Counted from the first letter of the stretch, positions 1-9,025 are shown. The stretch: 64,000 nt of DNA from Pluralibacter gergoviae ATCC 33028 = NBRC 105706 (GCF_001598855.1 NZ_BCZS01000004.1:124001-188000); one strand, 5' to 3'. Made by a program: numbers and translations. The notes: generated by a model from the letters alone, not told the origin.

Positions 1-351
1 TACAGTTGCGCCGTACATATATTCAGCAGAATAAGCCATAAGACCGGGCGAATTTAAACCATGAATAGCGCAATGGATAGCATAATAATCCATAACTACA
101 GCTGCTCTATCCCTATCCGGGCCAGGAGCCCTCGCGATGCAAACGATTTACTGAGCTAACGGCCAAATATATTAATTTAATGCTTCAGCTCTCATTATTA
201 AGAGACGGTCGCGGGACTTCACCTGAGAAAATGATACAAACAGGCGCCGGTGCATTTTTATACGGCTGACCGGTATATTCTTCATGGCTTGTGAATTAAC
301 AGATGAACGGGCGTGACGCCTCGCGGCCGCCCTTCAGATAAGGATATAAGT
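1..351. other. Upstream intergenic region of ftnB, no clear gene
   Basis: This AT-rich stretch has no convincing coding region. The only small frame of note starts at 61 and encodes about 32 residues that resemble nothing I know. The last bases before 352 carry the AAGGATATA ribosome-binding region of ftnB. A promoter for ftnB is expected here but I could not assign one with confidence. Confidence 0.4.
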
Positions 352-855
352 ATGACAGTTCCGGGAATGGTCCAGAAGCTTAATACACAGATGAACCTCG
401 GGTTCACGGCATCAAATCTCTATTTACGGCTGAGTGAATGGTGCTGTGAGCATAAACTCACGGGAGCGGCGGCGTTCTTACGCTCCCAGGCGCAGTCTAA
501 CGTCACCCGGATGATGCGGGTGTTTGACTATATGAAAAAGGCGGGCGCGCATCCGATAGTGACGGCGAACAGGAGCAGCCCGACGCCGTGCGACTCTCTG
601 GAAGAGCTCTTTGCCAGGACTCTTGATGCCCACCAGCAGCTCTCGGGAAAGATCAAAGAGCTGACGCAGGAAGCCCGCACTCTTGACGATGAGGGGACGC
701 TGGGCTTTCTGAAATCGCTGGAGAAAGAGCTGCAGCAGGAGGGCGTGCTGCTACAAACTATTCTGGATGAAGTTCGCAGCGCCCGCCGCTCGGGGCTGTG
801 CATGCACCAGACCGACAGACTGCTGATTACCGTCGTCAACAATCAGATCCACTGA
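352..855 (+). CDS. ftnB: Ferritin-like protein FtnB, ferroxidase site degenerate
   Basis: A 167-residue ferritin-family four-helix protein, the same length as E. coli FtnB. The ATG at 352 is chosen because an AAGGATA ribosome-binding site precedes it; the frame stays open 39 bases further upstream without such a signal. Aligned by eye to the FtnA encoded at 4157, the ferroxidase ligands are replaced: E17 is Gly (MNLGF), E49/E50 are Ser/Asn (AQSNV), H53 is Arg, and E94 is His. E. coli FtnB is known to have an atypical iron site and a role linked to iron-sulfur repair and oxidative stress in Salmonella. Bulk iron oxidation by this copy is unlikely; an iron-exchange or structural role is inferred. 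It converges on yecJ. Confidence 0.9.
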   Translation: MTVPGMVQKLNTQMNLGFTASNLYLRLSEWCCEHKLTGAAAFLRSQAQSNVTRMMRVFDYMKKAGAHPIVTANRSSPTPCDSLEELFARTLDAHQQLSGKIKELTQEARTLDDEGTLGFLKSLEKELQQEGVLLQTILDEVRSARRSGLCMHQTDRLLITVVNNQIH

Positions 856-874
856 CCCCCGTGAGACGCACGGC

Positions 875-1126
875 TCAGTGCGTCTCTTCCTGAGGGGTAA
901 ACTTCAGCTCAATCAGCGCCACGGCCTTCTGCACGGCGCGCAGCGTCACCGGATCGGCCGACGCCGGGTTGCTGGCGAAATCAATGGCCCGCAGCTGGTT
1001 AGCCATTTTTTCGCGAACCTCAACCGGGGCGATAACGTCAATAACGTCGAGAATTTGCTTAATGACCAGCTGGCAGGCGACAACGTCGGAGACCAGTTCA
1101 TCATTGGCGGTCAGATTCTGGGACAT
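875..1126 (-). CDS. yecJ: Small conserved protein YecJ (DUF2766 family)
   Basis: An 83-residue protein that matches remembered E. coli YecJ along its whole length, with the segments [19 protein letters not shown] and IELKFTPQ. Its function is unknown. The ATG at 1126 has a strong AGGAGTGAG site on the minus strand. It converges on ftnB with a 19-base gap, as in E. coli, which supports the assignment. No signal peptide or membrane segment is visible, so it is probably cytoplasmic. Confidence 0.88.
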   Translation of the reverse strand: MSQNLTANDELVSDVVACQLVIKQILDVIDVIAPVEVREKMANQLRAIDFASNPASADPVTLRAVQKAVALIELKFTPQEETH

Positions 1127-1313
1127 AACTCACTCCTGTTTTAAAAGTGCGTCATAGTAACCTGAATTGCGCCGGGGTTAAGCAAAAAACCTCGCCTCTG
1201 CCGGCGTTTTGCCGCGCAGCGTTAAAAAGGTGCTGAAAATTTCCCACTTTTTTGTCGAGAAAGCCGCGCAAAACGCGTAAATTGCCATAAAAAAGATGAT
1301 ATGGCATTTCATT

Positions 1314-2732
1314 ATGAATGAACCTGCAGCCCAAAACGAGCGCAAGGGGCTATCGCCGGCGGCCCTGCTGGTCGCCGGGGCATTTTTTATGGAGTTTCTC
1401 GACGGCACGGTCATCGCCACCGCCCTGCCGGATATGGCGAAGAGTTTCGGCGTCGATGCCGTTGCCCTCAACGTCGGCATCAGCGCCTATCTGATCACCC
1501 TCGCGGTGCTGATCCCCGCCAGCGGCTGGATCGCCGACCGCTTCGGCGCGCGCAAAGTGTTCGCCCTCGCGCTGGCGATTTTTACCTTCGCCTCGGTCTG
1601 CTGCGGGTTTGCCCAAAGCGTTGACGGCTTTGTCGCCATGCGCGTCCTGCAGGGCGCAGGCGGCGCGCTGATGGTGCCGGTGGGCCGTCTGGCGGTGCTG
1701 CGCACCACGCCTAAGCATCAGCTCATTACCGCTATCGCCACCCTGACCTGGCCCGCGCTGGTGGCGCCGGTCATCGGCCCGCCGCTGGGGGGCTTTATCA
1801 CCAGCGTCGCCGACTGGCGGTGGATCTTCTTTATCAACGTGCCCATCGGACTGGCGGCGATCGTCCTCGCCCTGCGGCTGATTCCCGATATTCGCGAAGA
1901 GGCGCGGCGGCCGTTCGATATTACCGGTTTTGTGGCCACCAGCGCGGCGATGGTCAGCCTGGTCTATGCCATGGAGGCGCTGGGAAATGCCCAGGCGAAG
2001 AGCCTGCTGCCGCTCCTGCTGCTGGGCGTCGGCGCGGCCAGCTTCCTGTTCGCGCTGCGCCACTTTCGCCGCGCGGCGGCGCCGATGATCCGCCTCGACG
2101 CGCTCAGGGTGCCCACGTTTCGGGTAACGATGTACGGCGGGTCGCTGTTCCGGGCATCAATAAGCGCGGTGCCCTTCCTGCTGCCGCTGCTGTTTCAGGT
2201 CGGCTTTGGCATGGATCCGTTTCACGCCGGGCTGCTGGTGCTGGCGGTTTTCGTCGGCAATCTGACCATTAAGCCCGCCACCACGCCGCTGATCCGCCGG
2301 CTGGGATTTCGCCGCCTGCTGCTGATTAACGGCGGCCTGAACGTTATCGCTCTGCTGGCCTGCGCTTTTTTAACGCCGCAGACGCCCGCGTGGCTGACGC
2401 TGCTTATCCTCTATCTGGGCGGCGTGTTTCGCTCGATTCAGTTTACCGGCGTCAGCACGCTGGCCTTCGCCGACGTGCCGCCGGCGGAGATGAGCTATGC
2501 CAATACGCTGTTCAGCACCGCCTCGCAGCTGGCGATCGGTCTGGGCATTACGCTTGGGGCCATCGGCATCCGGCTGGGGGAGAAGGTAAGCGTGTGGACG
2601 GGGCTGACGGCAGTGCCGGGCATCAGCTTTCGTCTGTCGTTCGTGTTTATCGCCCTGATTTGCCTGGTAGGGATGCTGGATACGCTGAAACTCACCCGCG
2701 ATGCGGGGAGCGCCGTGTCGAACAAGCGTTAG
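1314..2732 (+). CDS. MFS drug-efflux-type transporter (DHA2-like)
   Basis: A protein of about 472 residues with repeated hydrophobic helices typical of a major facilitator. The N-terminal half contains the family loop GWIADRFGARKVF (motif A) and the FLDGTVIATALP segment found in helix 1 of DHA2 drug:H+ antiporters. LQGAGGALMVPVGR and GPPLGGFI resemble motif C/antiporter signatures. A proton-coupled export role is inferred; the substrate is unknown. The start at 1314 gives the usual short cytoplasmic N-terminus; 1296 is also possible and neither has a strong ribosome-binding site. It sits alone between yecJ and an isomerase gene. E. coli K-12 lacks it at this locus. Confidence 0.8.
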   Translation: MNEPAAQNERKGLSPAALLVAGAFFMEFLDGTVIATALPDMAKSFGVDAVALNVGISAYLITLAVLIPASGWIADRFGARKVFALALAIFTFASVCCGFAQSVDGFVAMRVLQGAGGALMVPVGRLAVLRTTPKHQLITAIATLTWPALVAPVIGPPLGGFITSVADWRWIFFINVPIGLAAIVLALRLIPDIREEARRPFDITGFVATSAAMVSLVYAMEALGNAQAKSLLPLLLLGVGAASFLFALRHFRRAAAPMIRLDALRVPTFRVTMYGGSLFRASISAVPFLLPLLFQVGFGMDPFHAGLLVLAVFVGNLTIKPATTPLIRRLGFRRLLLINGGLNVIALLACAFLTPQTPAWLTLLILYLGGVFRSIQFTGVSTLAFADVPPAEMSYANTLFSTASQLAIGLGITLGAIGIRLGEKVSVWTGLTAVPGISFRLSFVFIALICLVGMLDTLKLTRDAGSAVSNKR

Positions 2733-2768
2733 GGAGCGCGCCCGGCGAGGCGGGCGCGGAAGGAGGAT

Positions 2769-3407
2769 TTACGCCAGCACCTCGCGGACGAAGGCTTCAA
2801 TCTCCTTATCCTGGCAGTTCTCAAAGAAGCACTGCTGGAAGCGCTGGCCGCTGACGGCGGTCTTCACCAGTTCGGGGTCGATAGCGCGCAGGGTGTCGAG
2901 GTAGTTCTCTTTCACCACCGCCGCCTTCACCTGGTTGAGGATGCCGGCATTGCGCACCTGCGGCTCTTTACGCTCCGGCGGATAGCCTTCGCCGTTGCGC
3001 CCGGTAAACGCCTTCTCAAAGATAAAGCGCACGTTCAGCTCGGCGCCCCAGCCGAAGCCCTTGGCGAACGGCAGGGAAAGCGCGTTGCCGTTGTTGATCT
3101 GGGCAAACAGGAAGGCGTCAGCCGGATCGATGCAGTAGCCGCACACCACGCCCGGATGGATATTAAGGGACATCAGCGCCCCCTGGCCGGTGCCGCAGCC
3201 GGTGACCACGAAGTCAACGGCCTTCGAATTGAGCAGAATGCTCGCCATGATCCCCAGGTGGATATAGGTCAGGTGATGGTCCTGCTCATCGCTCATGCCG
3301 ACGTTAAAGACCGGAAAACCTTTCTCGTCGGCCACCGCGCGCAGCTCGCGGTGGATGACCGCGTTTTTGCCGGCCTGGCTGTTTTCCATCATCAGTGCAA
3401 TTTTCAT
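2769..3407 (-). CDS. RpiB/LacA/LacB-family sugar-phosphate isomerase
   Basis: A 212-residue protein. The N-terminal KIALMMENSQAGKN segment and the central VDFVVTGCGTGQGALMSLN loop are typical of the RpiB/LacAB aldose-ketose isomerase fold, in which the loop cysteine acts as general base. It is longer than RpiB (about 150 residues) because of a C-terminal extension. The start at 3407 is preceded by GGAGAG on the minus strand; the frame runs upstream to 3449 without a better signal. The phosphorylated sugar substrate is unknown, and no kinase or transporter gene is adjacent. It converges on the MFS gene. Confidence 0.75.
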   Translation of the reverse strand: MKIALMMENSQAGKNAVIHRELRAVADEKGFPVFNVGMSDEQDHHLTYIHLGIMASILLNSKAVDFVVTGCGTGQGALMSLNIHPGVVCGYCIDPADAFLFAQINNGNALSLPFAKGFGWGAELNVRFIFEKAFTGRNGEGYPPERKEPQVRNAGILNQVKAAVVKENYLDTLRAIDPELVKTAVSGQRFQQCFFENCQDKEIEAFVREVLA

Positions 3408-3635
3408 TCGTCTCTCCTGGATACGGTAGGCAATCGTGTTCTTACTCACTGCATCTTACCCCCAAGAAAACGTTCATTCAAATTTAATGAAAAGATGTTT
3501 CATAAATTTGCCTGGCGATCACGTTTTCCCGGCGGCCACCGTCAGAAGTGGCGCGGGATCCGGCGGCTGTTCGCCGGATTGCCGCCGCGCGGCTCTGCTA
3601 AGCTGTCATCAATGAAAATGTCACCCGAGCAGATC

Positions 3636-3962
3636 ATGAAAAAAAGTCTTACCGGAATTGCGGCTCTCCTGCTCTGCGCCTGCGCCGTGCAGCGCCAGGC
3701 GGAAGTCAGCGAAGTGGACGCCAACAGCGGCATCGTGCGCCTGACCTACGGCCAGGCGATGCTGCAGGATGCCAGCACCGACCGCTATGTGGCCGACGGC
3801 ACCGCCACCAAAGCGTGCCAGAAACTGGGCTATGCCAGCGCCTTTGCCTACGGCCAGCCGGTGACCACCTGCAGCGTCACCAGCGGTTCGCTGTGCGTTA
3901 ACGAGCGCGTCACGCTGCAGTATCAGTGCCGCGCCGCGGCGGCGCAAATTGTCGGCTGGTAA
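3636..3962 (+). CDS. yecR: YecR-like lipoprotein
   Basis: A 108-residue lipoprotein precursor. The N-terminal MKKSLTGIAALLLCAC is a lipoprotein signal peptide with the lipobox LCAC. The mature part matches remembered E. coli YecR (VSEVDANSGIVRLTYGQA, ACQKLGYASAFAYGQP, SGSLCVNERVTLQYQC) and keeps its cysteines. E. coli yecR is FlhDC-dependent and neighbours ftnA, as here. The exact role is unknown. The start at 3636 places a normal signal peptide; an in-frame ATG at 3612 would add eight residues. Confidence 0.85.
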   Translation: MKKSLTGIAALLLCACAVQRQAEVSEVDANSGIVRLTYGQAMLQDASTDRYVADGTATKACQKLGYASAFAYGQPVTTCSVTSGSLCVNERVTLQYQCRAAAAQIVGW

Positions 3963-3973
3963 TACCATTAATA

Positions 3974-3996
3974 TTGCCGGGATTATTTCCCGGCAA
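3974..3996 (+). terminator. Hairpin after yecR
   Basis: A perfect 9-base-pair stem (TTGCCGGGA/TCCCGGCAA) with a 5-base loop lies 11 bases after the yecR stop. There is no T-tract on the plus strand, so it is either a weak terminator or a transcript-end stabiliser. Confidence 0.5.
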
Positions 3997-4001
3997 TGAA
4001 A

Positions 4002-4020
4002 AAGAATTATTCTCATTATA
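4002..4020 (+). promoter_or_regulatory. Possible Fur box upstream of ftnA
   Basis: The 19-mer AAGAATTATTCTCATTATA matches the Fur consensus at 13 of 19 positions by eye. In E. coli, Fur binding upstream of ftnA relieves H-NS repression. The surrounding 130 bases are very AT-rich, which suits an H-NS target. The site is inferred, not proven. Confidence 0.45.
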
Positions 4021-4156
4021 TTTAATAGCCGCAATGCGTGTTATTCCCATTTGCATTTAACATATTTAATTTTTTATTTTACCTTTTGCATATAAATTAA
4101 TTACAAATTATAGTGGGCGCGTTTTCACCACTTTATAAATATTATGGAGCGCCCGC

Positions 4157-4654
4157 ATGCTTAAAACAGAAATGATCGACAAGTTAAATGAACAAATGAA
4201 CCTGGAGCTTTACTCTTCCCTGCTTTATCAGCAGATGAGCGCCTGGTGCAGCTACCACAGTTTCGAAGGCGCCGCCGCGTTCCTCCGCCGCCACGCGCAG
4301 GAAGAGATGGGCCACATGCAGCGCCTGTTTGACTATATGGCCGATACCGGCAGTCTGCCGCGCATCAACGCCACCGAGTCGCCTTTCGCCGAATACGCCT
4401 CGCTCGATGAACTGTTCCGCGCCACCTACGAGCACGAGCAGCATATTTCGCAGAAAATTAACGAACTGGCCCATGCGGCGATGACCAGCCAAGACTATGC
4501 GACGTTTAATTTCCTGCAGTGGTACGTAGCCGAGCAGCATGAAGAGGAGAAGCTGTTCAAATCGGTTATCGACAAACTCTCTCTTGCGGGCAATACCGGC
4601 GAAGGGCTTTACATTATTGATAAAGAGCTCTCTACCCTCGACGCGCAGAGCTAA
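4157..4654 (+). CDS. ftnA: Ferritin FtnA, main iron-storage protein
   Basis: A 165-residue ferritin, the same length as E. coli FtnA. Iron is oxidised at the di-iron centre and stored in a 24-subunit shell in the cytoplasm. Visible ligands are E17 (MNLELY), E50 and H53 (AQEEMGHM), and E94 (YEHEQH). The [11 protein letters not shown] segment carries the Q127/E130 pair. All ferroxidase residues are present, unlike ftnB. The long AT-rich leader and the nearby Fur-like site fit the iron-dependent activation known in E. coli. It follows yecR as in E. coli, but the yecH gene usually next to it was not found. Confidence 0.95.
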   Translation: MLKTEMIDKLNEQMNLELYSSLLYQQMSAWCSYHSFEGAAAFLRRHAQEEMGHMQRLFDYMADTGSLPRINATESPFAEYASLDELFRATYEHEQHISQKINELAHAAMTSQDYATFNFLQWYVAEQHEEEKLFKSVIDKLSLAGNTGEGLYIIDKELSTLDAQS

Positions 4655-4693
4655 TCCTCCCGTGGGCAGCCGCGCGCTGCCCGCCTCTTTATC

Positions 4694-4711
4694 TGTACAT
4701 CATTCTTTACA
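4694..4711 (+). promoter_or_regulatory. Strong TyrR box of tyrP
   Basis: TGTACA-N6-TTTACA differs from the TyrR consensus TGTAAA-N6-TTTACA at one base. A weaker second box, TGTAAC-N6-TTGACG, lies at 4717-4734 and overlaps the -35 element. The arrangement (strong box upstream, weak box over the promoter) is that of E. coli tyrP, where TyrR activates with phenylalanine and represses with tyrosine. Confidence 0.75.
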
Positions 4712-4728
4712 CCCACTGTAACCCTCAT

Positions 4729-4757
4729 TTGACGTCCCTGCGCTTTTGCCCTACTCT
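4729..4757 (+). promoter_or_regulatory. tyrP sigma-70 promoter
   Basis: A TTGACG -35 at 4729-4734 and a TACTCT -10 at 4752-4757 are separated by 17 bases. The -35 overlaps the weak TyrR box, giving a direct repression geometry. The promoter lies about 45 bases before the tyrP start. Confidence 0.65.
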
Positions 4758-4802
4758 GCGCGGCATATTTTGCCGTGATTATTGTATTAAGCAGAGGAAA
4801 GC

Positions 4803-6014
4803 GTGAAGAACCGCACCGTGGGGAGTATTTTAATTGTCGCCGGCACCACGATCGGCGCAGGAATGCTGGCGATGCCGCTGGCGTCGGCCGGCGTGGGATT
4901 CGGCGTCACCGCCGGGCTGCTCTTCGGCCTGTGGGCGCTGATGTGCTATACCGCCCTGCTGCTGCTTGAGGTGTATCAGCACGTGCCGGCGGATACCGGC
5001 CTCGGCTCCATCGCCAGGCGCTATCTCGGCCGCCCCGGCCAGTGGCTGACCGGCCTGAGCATGCTGTTTTTAATGTACGCCCTCACCGCCGCCTACATCA
5101 GCGGCGCCGGTGAACTGCTGGCAGCCAGCCTCAGCCAGTGGCTGCACATCCGCCTTGCGCCGTCCGGCGGCGTGCTGCTGTTTACGCTTATCGGCGGCGG
5201 AGTGATCTGTGTGGGCACCTTCCTGGTCGATCTGTTTAACCGTTTCCTGTTCAGCGCTAAGATCCTGTTTCTGGTGGTGATGCTGGCCCTGCTGATGCCG
5301 CACATTCATCAGCTTAACCTGCTGACGCTGCCGCTGGCCCAGGGGCTGGCGCTGTCGGCGATCCCGGTTATCTTCACCTCGTTCGGCTTTCACGGCAGCG
5401 TGCCGAGCATCGTCAGCTATATGAACGGCGACGTGCGCAGGCTGCGGCGCATTTTTATTATCGGCAGCTTTATTCCGCTGGTAGCCTATCTGTTCTGGCA
5501 GCTGGCGACGCTTGGCAGCATCGACTCCCCGGTATTTCACGCCCTGCTGGCGGATCACAGCGGCCTCAACGGTCTGCTGCAGGCTATCCGCACGGTCGTC
5601 GCCTCTGCCCACGTGGAGCTGGCGGTACACCTGTTTGCCGATCTGGCGCTGGCGACGTCGTTCCTCGGCGTCGCGCTCGGGCTGTTTGATTACCTGGCGG
5701 ACCTGTTCGGGCGCAGCAACACCCCCGCCGGTCGCCTGCAGACCGGGGCGATCACCTTCCTGCCGCCGCTGGCGTTTGCCCTCTTCTATCCGCGCGGGTT
5801 TGTACTGGCCCTGAGCTACGCGGGCGTCGCCCTCGCGGTGCTGGCACTGATCGTCCCGTCGCTGCTGGCGATGAAGAGCCGCCGTCTGCATCCGCAGGCG
5901 CGCTGGCGCGTTGTCGGCGGCGCGCCGGCCCTGTGGCTGGTCTTCGGCTGCGGGATTGCGGTGATCCTGATCCAGGCGGCAATCGCCTGCGGCTGGCTGC
6001 CGGAGGTAGGCTAA
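4803..6014 (+). CDS. tyrP: Tyrosine-specific transporter TyrP
   Basis: A 403-residue inner-membrane permease of the aromatic amino acid (HAAAP) family, the same length as E. coli TyrP. It imports tyrosine with protons. The N-terminus [19 protein letters not shown] is the family signature. Eleven or so hydrophobic helices follow, including the conserved [16 protein letters not shown] segment. The upstream TyrR boxes support tyrP rather than mtr or tnaB. The ATG at 4803 has a GCAGAGGAAAG ribosome-binding site. It is monocistronic and converges on yecA. Confidence 0.93.
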   Translation: MKNRTVGSILIVAGTTIGAGMLAMPLASAGVGFGVTAGLLFGLWALMCYTALLLLEVYQHVPADTGLGSIARRYLGRPGQWLTGLSMLFLMYALTAAYISGAGELLAASLSQWLHIRLAPSGGVLLFTLIGGGVICVGTFLVDLFNRFLFSAKILFLVVMLALLMPHIHQLNLLTLPLAQGLALSAIPVIFTSFGFHGSVPSIVSYMNGDVRRLRRIFIIGSFIPLVAYLFWQLATLGSIDSPVFHALLADHSGLNGLLQAIRTVVASAHVELAVHLFADLALATSFLGVALGLFDYLADLFGRSNTPAGRLQTGAITFLPPLAFALFYPRGFVLALSYAGVALAVLALIVPSLLAMKSRRLHPQARWRVVGGAPALWLVFGCGIAVILIQAAIACGWLPEVG

Positions 6015-6016
6015 GA

Positions 6017-6038
6017 AAAAGGCCCCACAGGGCCTTCC
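6017..6038 (-). terminator. Terminator of yecA
   Basis: On the minus strand GGCCC-TGTG-GGGCC is followed by TTTTTC, an intrinsic terminator 12 bases past the yecA stop. The same hairpin could also slow tyrP transcription from the other side, but it has no T-tract on the plus strand. Confidence 0.75.
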
Positions 6039-6049
6039 GGAAAGCGGTA

Positions 6050-6715
6050 TTACTTCAGGCAGCAGTTTTTATACTTCCTGCCGCTGCCGCAGGAGCAGGG
6101 ATCGTTGCGCCCGGGCGTCTTTTCGCGGGTCACCGGCTGCTTAACCGGCGCCGCCTGCGGGTTTGCCATCCAGTAAGCGTGCAGGGCCAGGGCCGCGGGG
6201 GCGATCTGCTCCACGCTGTCCACGTACTCCTCCGCCGACAGCGCTTCAAGGCGGGTAAAGTTCTCCTCTTTGCCATGCAGGGCGATAGCATCGAACGCCG
6301 GCTGCAGATCTGCCGGCAGCGCCGACCAGTCGCTCATCGCCGCGCCCCGCAGGTAGCCGAAGCACCACTCCTCAACGATAGTGATCTCCTGCCCCTCTTC
6401 CTCGCGGGTGCCGAACAGCGGCGCGTACTGATCCGGATAGTCGCTTAAGCGCTCGGCAACGTCGTCCATGTGCTGCAGGACAAGATTAACGAAACGGTCG
6501 CGCTCGCGGTCATTGGCCCAGCGCGGAACGTGCTGGGCCCCGCCCCACAGGGCCAGCAGCCAGTCGGCGGGCTCAATGTCGGACGGCGATGACAGGACCG
6601 CCGTCAGCATGCCGTCGAGTTCGGCAACGTCCATTATCGAGGCTTCATTGCCGTAGCGGGCCAGCACATCGTCCAGCCATTCAAGTTCACTTTCGTTAAG
6701 CGGTCCGGTTTTCAT
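6050..6715 (-). CDS. yecA: YecA, UPF0149 protein with SEC-C metal-binding tail
   Basis: A 221-residue protein. Residues of about 1-170 form a UPF0149 helical domain ([22 protein letters not shown]). The C-terminal end [17 protein letters not shown] is a complete SEC-C zinc/iron-binding motif as found at the end of SecA. E. coli YecA binds metal through this tail and associates with ribosomes. The length and position between tyrP and the tRNA cluster match E. coli. The ATG at 6715 gives the expected N-terminus. Confidence 0.9.
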   Translation of the reverse strand: MKTGPLNESELEWLDDVLARYGNEASIMDVAELDGMLTAVLSSPSDIEPADWLLALWGGAQHVPRWANDRERDRFVNLVLQHMDDVAERLSDYPDQYAPLFGTREEEGQEITIVEEWCFGYLRGAAMSDWSALPADLQPAFDAIALHGKEENFTRLEALSAEEYVDSVEQIAPAALALHAYWMANPQAAPVKQPVTREKTPGRNDPCSCGSGRKYKNCCLK

Positions 6716-6944
6716 TACCTACTCTCAAAATCATCATTCACAAATCTGTAAGGTGGGTGAGAATAGCGGAAAAGCGCCCGGACATACAGCGGGGAACGGC
6801 AGGTTAAGGGGACATTACCCTAATCTGCCTCACGAAAAATGACGTTTTTTTTGATATTTATTTCTTTACATTAATCTACAATGTATAAGGCCATTGATTA
6901 CAATGACAAACACTACGAAGCTAAACTTAACAAGGATATTTAAG

Positions 6945-7235
6945 ATGAAAAAAGTTACCCTGGCTGCATCGCTACTGATTTCCTGCTTTTCCTTCAGCGC
7001 CTTTGCCGCTCAGTTAGTCTCCCAGCAGGAGGTCGATCATTACAAACTGGTGAAAGTGGGTTCGGTAAATGTTGCTCAGACCGGCGGTGCGGTCTCTTCT
7101 CCGAGCGACCTGCATGAAAAGCTTTCCGATCTGGCGGATAAAAAAGGCGGCGCCTACTATCGCATCGTCGCAGCCAAGCAAATTGGACCGAACTTTGAGG
7201 CCTTTGCTGACGTCTATAAAGACGCGAAGAAATAA
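6945..7235 (+). CDS. DUF1471 (YhcN/BhsA-like) periplasmic stress protein
   Basis: A 96-residue precursor. MKKVTLAASLLISCF with SAFA-AQ is a Sec signal peptide. The mature part (about 74 residues) has the DUF1471 pattern: LVKVGSVNV near its start, LSDLADKKGGAYYRIVAA in the centre, and FEAFADVYK at the end. Enterobacteria carry many such paralogs (BhsA, McbA, YhcN, YdgH), often stress-induced and affecting biofilm or surface properties. The start at 6945 has AAGGATAT upstream; the frame extends to 6894 without a signal peptide context. A strong terminator follows. Confidence 0.82.
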   Translation: MKKVTLAASLLISCFSFSAFAAQLVSQQEVDHYKLVKVGSVNVAQTGGAVSSPSDLHEKLSDLADKKGGAYYRIVAAKQIGPNFEAFADVYKDAKK

Positions 7236-7253
7236 GTCCCCCGCATTTCAAAA

Positions 7254-7277
7254 CACCGCGCCGGGCGCGGTGTTTTT
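7254..7277 (+). terminator. Strong intrinsic terminator after the DUF1471 gene
   Basis: An 8-base-pair GC stem, CACCGCGC/GCGCGGTG, with a 3-base loop is followed directly by TTTTT. It lies 18 bases past the stop. Confidence 0.88.
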
Positions 7278-7383
7278 GCTCCTGAGCAACCCCCTTGCCG
7301 CAACGCTTTCTCTTCCCTCTGTATCCCCGGGCAGGGATGCGCTACTCTGAAGCTTGTATCTCGCAACAGCAAATGGCTCCGGT

Positions 7384-7920
7384 ATGCACAACAGCGTCCT
7401 ACAGTTCTGGTTCGAAGAGATCTCACCCGGCCAGTGGTTCAGAGGCACGCCGGCGCTGGATGAATCCCTGCGCAAACGCTTCGGGGATCTGCTGGCAAGC
7501 GCCCGGCGCGGAGAGCTCGCCGCGTGGCGCGACACGGCACAGGGCAGGCTGGCGGAAATTATCCTGCTGGATCAGTTTTCGCGAAACATTTACCGGGGCA
7601 CCGCCGACGCCTTCAGCGCCGACGTGCTGGCGCTGGTTCTGGCCCAGGAGGCCGTTCGGGCGGGCTGCGATCGCGAGCTTAATGCGAGCATGCGCGCGTT
7701 TTTATATATGCCCTATATGCATTCCGAATCGGCGTTGATCCACCGGGAGGCGCTGAGGCTCTTTAATCAGCCCGGGCTGGAGAAAACCTATGTTAATGAA
7801 GTAGAGCATAAGGCCATCATCGATCGTTTTGGCCGCTATCCGCAGCGCAATAAGGCGCTGGGCAGAACGTCAACGCCGGACGAAGCGCAATTTCTCGCGC
7901 AGCGCCCCACCTCCTGGTAA
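7384..7920 (+). CDS. DUF924 family protein
   Basis: A 178-residue all-helical protein of the DUF924 family. Recognisable segments are VLQFWFEEISPGQWF at the N-terminus, AEIILLDQFSRNIYRGT in the centre, and FLYMPYMHSE with RFGRYPQRNKALGR further on. The family has no established function. The ATG at 7384 begins the usual MHNSVLQFWF. The next gene starts 42 bases downstream in the same direction, so the two may be co-transcribed. Confidence 0.8.
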   Translation: MHNSVLQFWFEEISPGQWFRGTPALDESLRKRFGDLLASARRGELAAWRDTAQGRLAEIILLDQFSRNIYRGTADAFSADVLALVLAQEAVRAGCDRELNASMRAFLYMPYMHSESALIHREALRLFNQPGLEKTYVNEVEHKAIIDRFGRYPQRNKALGRTSTPDEAQFLAQRPTSW

Positions 7921-7962
7921 TGCAGGCCCGACCGGCACCAGGAAACCATCCGGAAAGGGATT

Positions 7963-8835
7963 ATGGACATTATCCGTAGCGCAATTGAACGCAGCGTACT
8001 TAACCTCACGGGCATGGCGCTCAGGGAGATCGACTTCGAACACCCCGCAGGTGATCCCGGCTGGTACGGTCCTGATTCAGCCATCTGGCAGGTTCACGGA
8101 GACTTTAGCTCTATGCTGTGCGGGGGCATCAGCGCCCTGCTGCTGCAAATGCTTCACCCGCTGGCCCTCGCCGGCGTGTGGGACAACTCCCGATTCCGGG
8201 AGGACATCTATGGCCGCCTGCGCCGCACCAGCCAGTTTATTTCAGCCACCACCTTTGCCCCTTCTGCGGTTGCTGAGCAGCTCGTCGCGCGGGTAAAAGC
8301 GATTCATCTGCGGATTAACGGCGTCGACGGCCGCGGTGTGCCTTATGCCGCCAGCGACCCGGCGCTGCTCACCTGGGTTCACGTGGCAGAATGCAGCAGC
8401 TTTATGGCGGCGCACCTGCGCTACCGGCGGCGGATCGTTACCCCTGCACAGCAGGACCAGTATTACGCCGAGGCGGCCAGAGTGGCGATAGCCCTGGGGG
8501 CGACAGATGTGCCGGCCTCCCGGGCGGATATCTGCGACTATCTTCATCAGATGCGCCCTCAGCTGCGCTGCGATGCGCGCACCCGCGAGGTGACCAGCGT
8601 GCTGTTTCAGGCCCCGCCCCCTTCCCCACTCGCCCGCCCGGCGATGGCGATTATGCTGAGAGCCGGGGTCGATCTGTTGCCCGTCTGGGCCAGTGATATG
8701 CTCGGGCTAAGCCAGCCGCCGCTTCAGCGCCGTCTGATCCGGGCCGGCGTCCATAGCCTGGCGGCGGTTATCCGTAGCTCGGTGCGCAACGGGGCGTATC
8801 ATTGCTCAATGCGCCGGATGGGGCGGGCATTTTAA
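7963..8835 (+). CDS. DUF2236/MpaB-like putative oxygenase
   Basis: A 290-residue protein resembling the MpaB/latex-clearing oxygenase family (DUF2236). Visible family features are GDFSSMLCGGISALLLQMLHP, RLRRTSQFISATTFA, and LLTWVHVAECSSFMAA, where the WVH histidine is a heme-ligand candidate. Some members bind heme b and use oxygen, but the substrate here is unknown. No signal peptide is seen. It follows the DUF924 gene closely. Confidence 0.72.
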   Translation: MDIIRSAIERSVLNLTGMALREIDFEHPAGDPGWYGPDSAIWQVHGDFSSMLCGGISALLLQMLHPLALAGVWDNSRFREDIYGRLRRTSQFISATTFAPSAVAEQLVARVKAIHLRINGVDGRGVPYAASDPALLTWVHVAECSSFMAAHLRYRRRIVTPAQQDQYYAEAARVAIALGATDVPASRADICDYLHQMRPQLRCDARTREVTSVLFQAPPPSPLARPAMAIMLRAGVDLLPVWASDMLGLSQPPLQRRLIRAGVHSLAAVIRSSVRNGAYHCSMRRMGRAF

Positions 8836-8872
8836 TTTTGCAGGTCTGCGGCGCTGGCCGAACGACAGGCAC

Positions 8873-8896
8873 AAAAAAACCACCCGAAGGTGGTTT
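8873..8896 (-). terminator. Terminator of the tRNA operon
   Basis: On the minus strand AACCACC-TTCG-GGTGGTT is followed by a run of T. It lies about 45 bases beyond the tRNA-Leu 3' end and ends the glyW-cysT-leuZ transcript. Confidence 0.85.
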
Positions 8897-8938
8897 CACG
8901 ACACTGCTTATTGCTTTGATTATTCTGATGTTTCCCAC

Positions 8939-9025
8939 TGGTACCCGGAGCGGGACTTGAACCCGCACAGCGCGAACGCCGAGGGATTTTAAATCCCTTG
9001 TGTCTACCGATTCCACCATCCGGGC
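8939..9025 (-). tRNA. leuZ: tRNA-Leu (anticodon UAA)
   Basis: An 87-base class II tRNA with long variable arm and encoded CCA. The anticodon stem AGGGA/TCCCT encloses the loop TTTAAAA with anticodon TAA. GGTTCAAGTCC is the T arm. The order Gly-Cys-Leu matches E. coli glyW-cysT-leuZ. Confidence 0.96.

Noticed and set aside
3408-3635. Search for a small AzuC-like gene between the isomerase and yecR
   Set aside because: E. coli carries azuC near yecR, but no frame here resembles its Lys-rich 28-residue product. An extension of the yecR frame upstream also lacks support.
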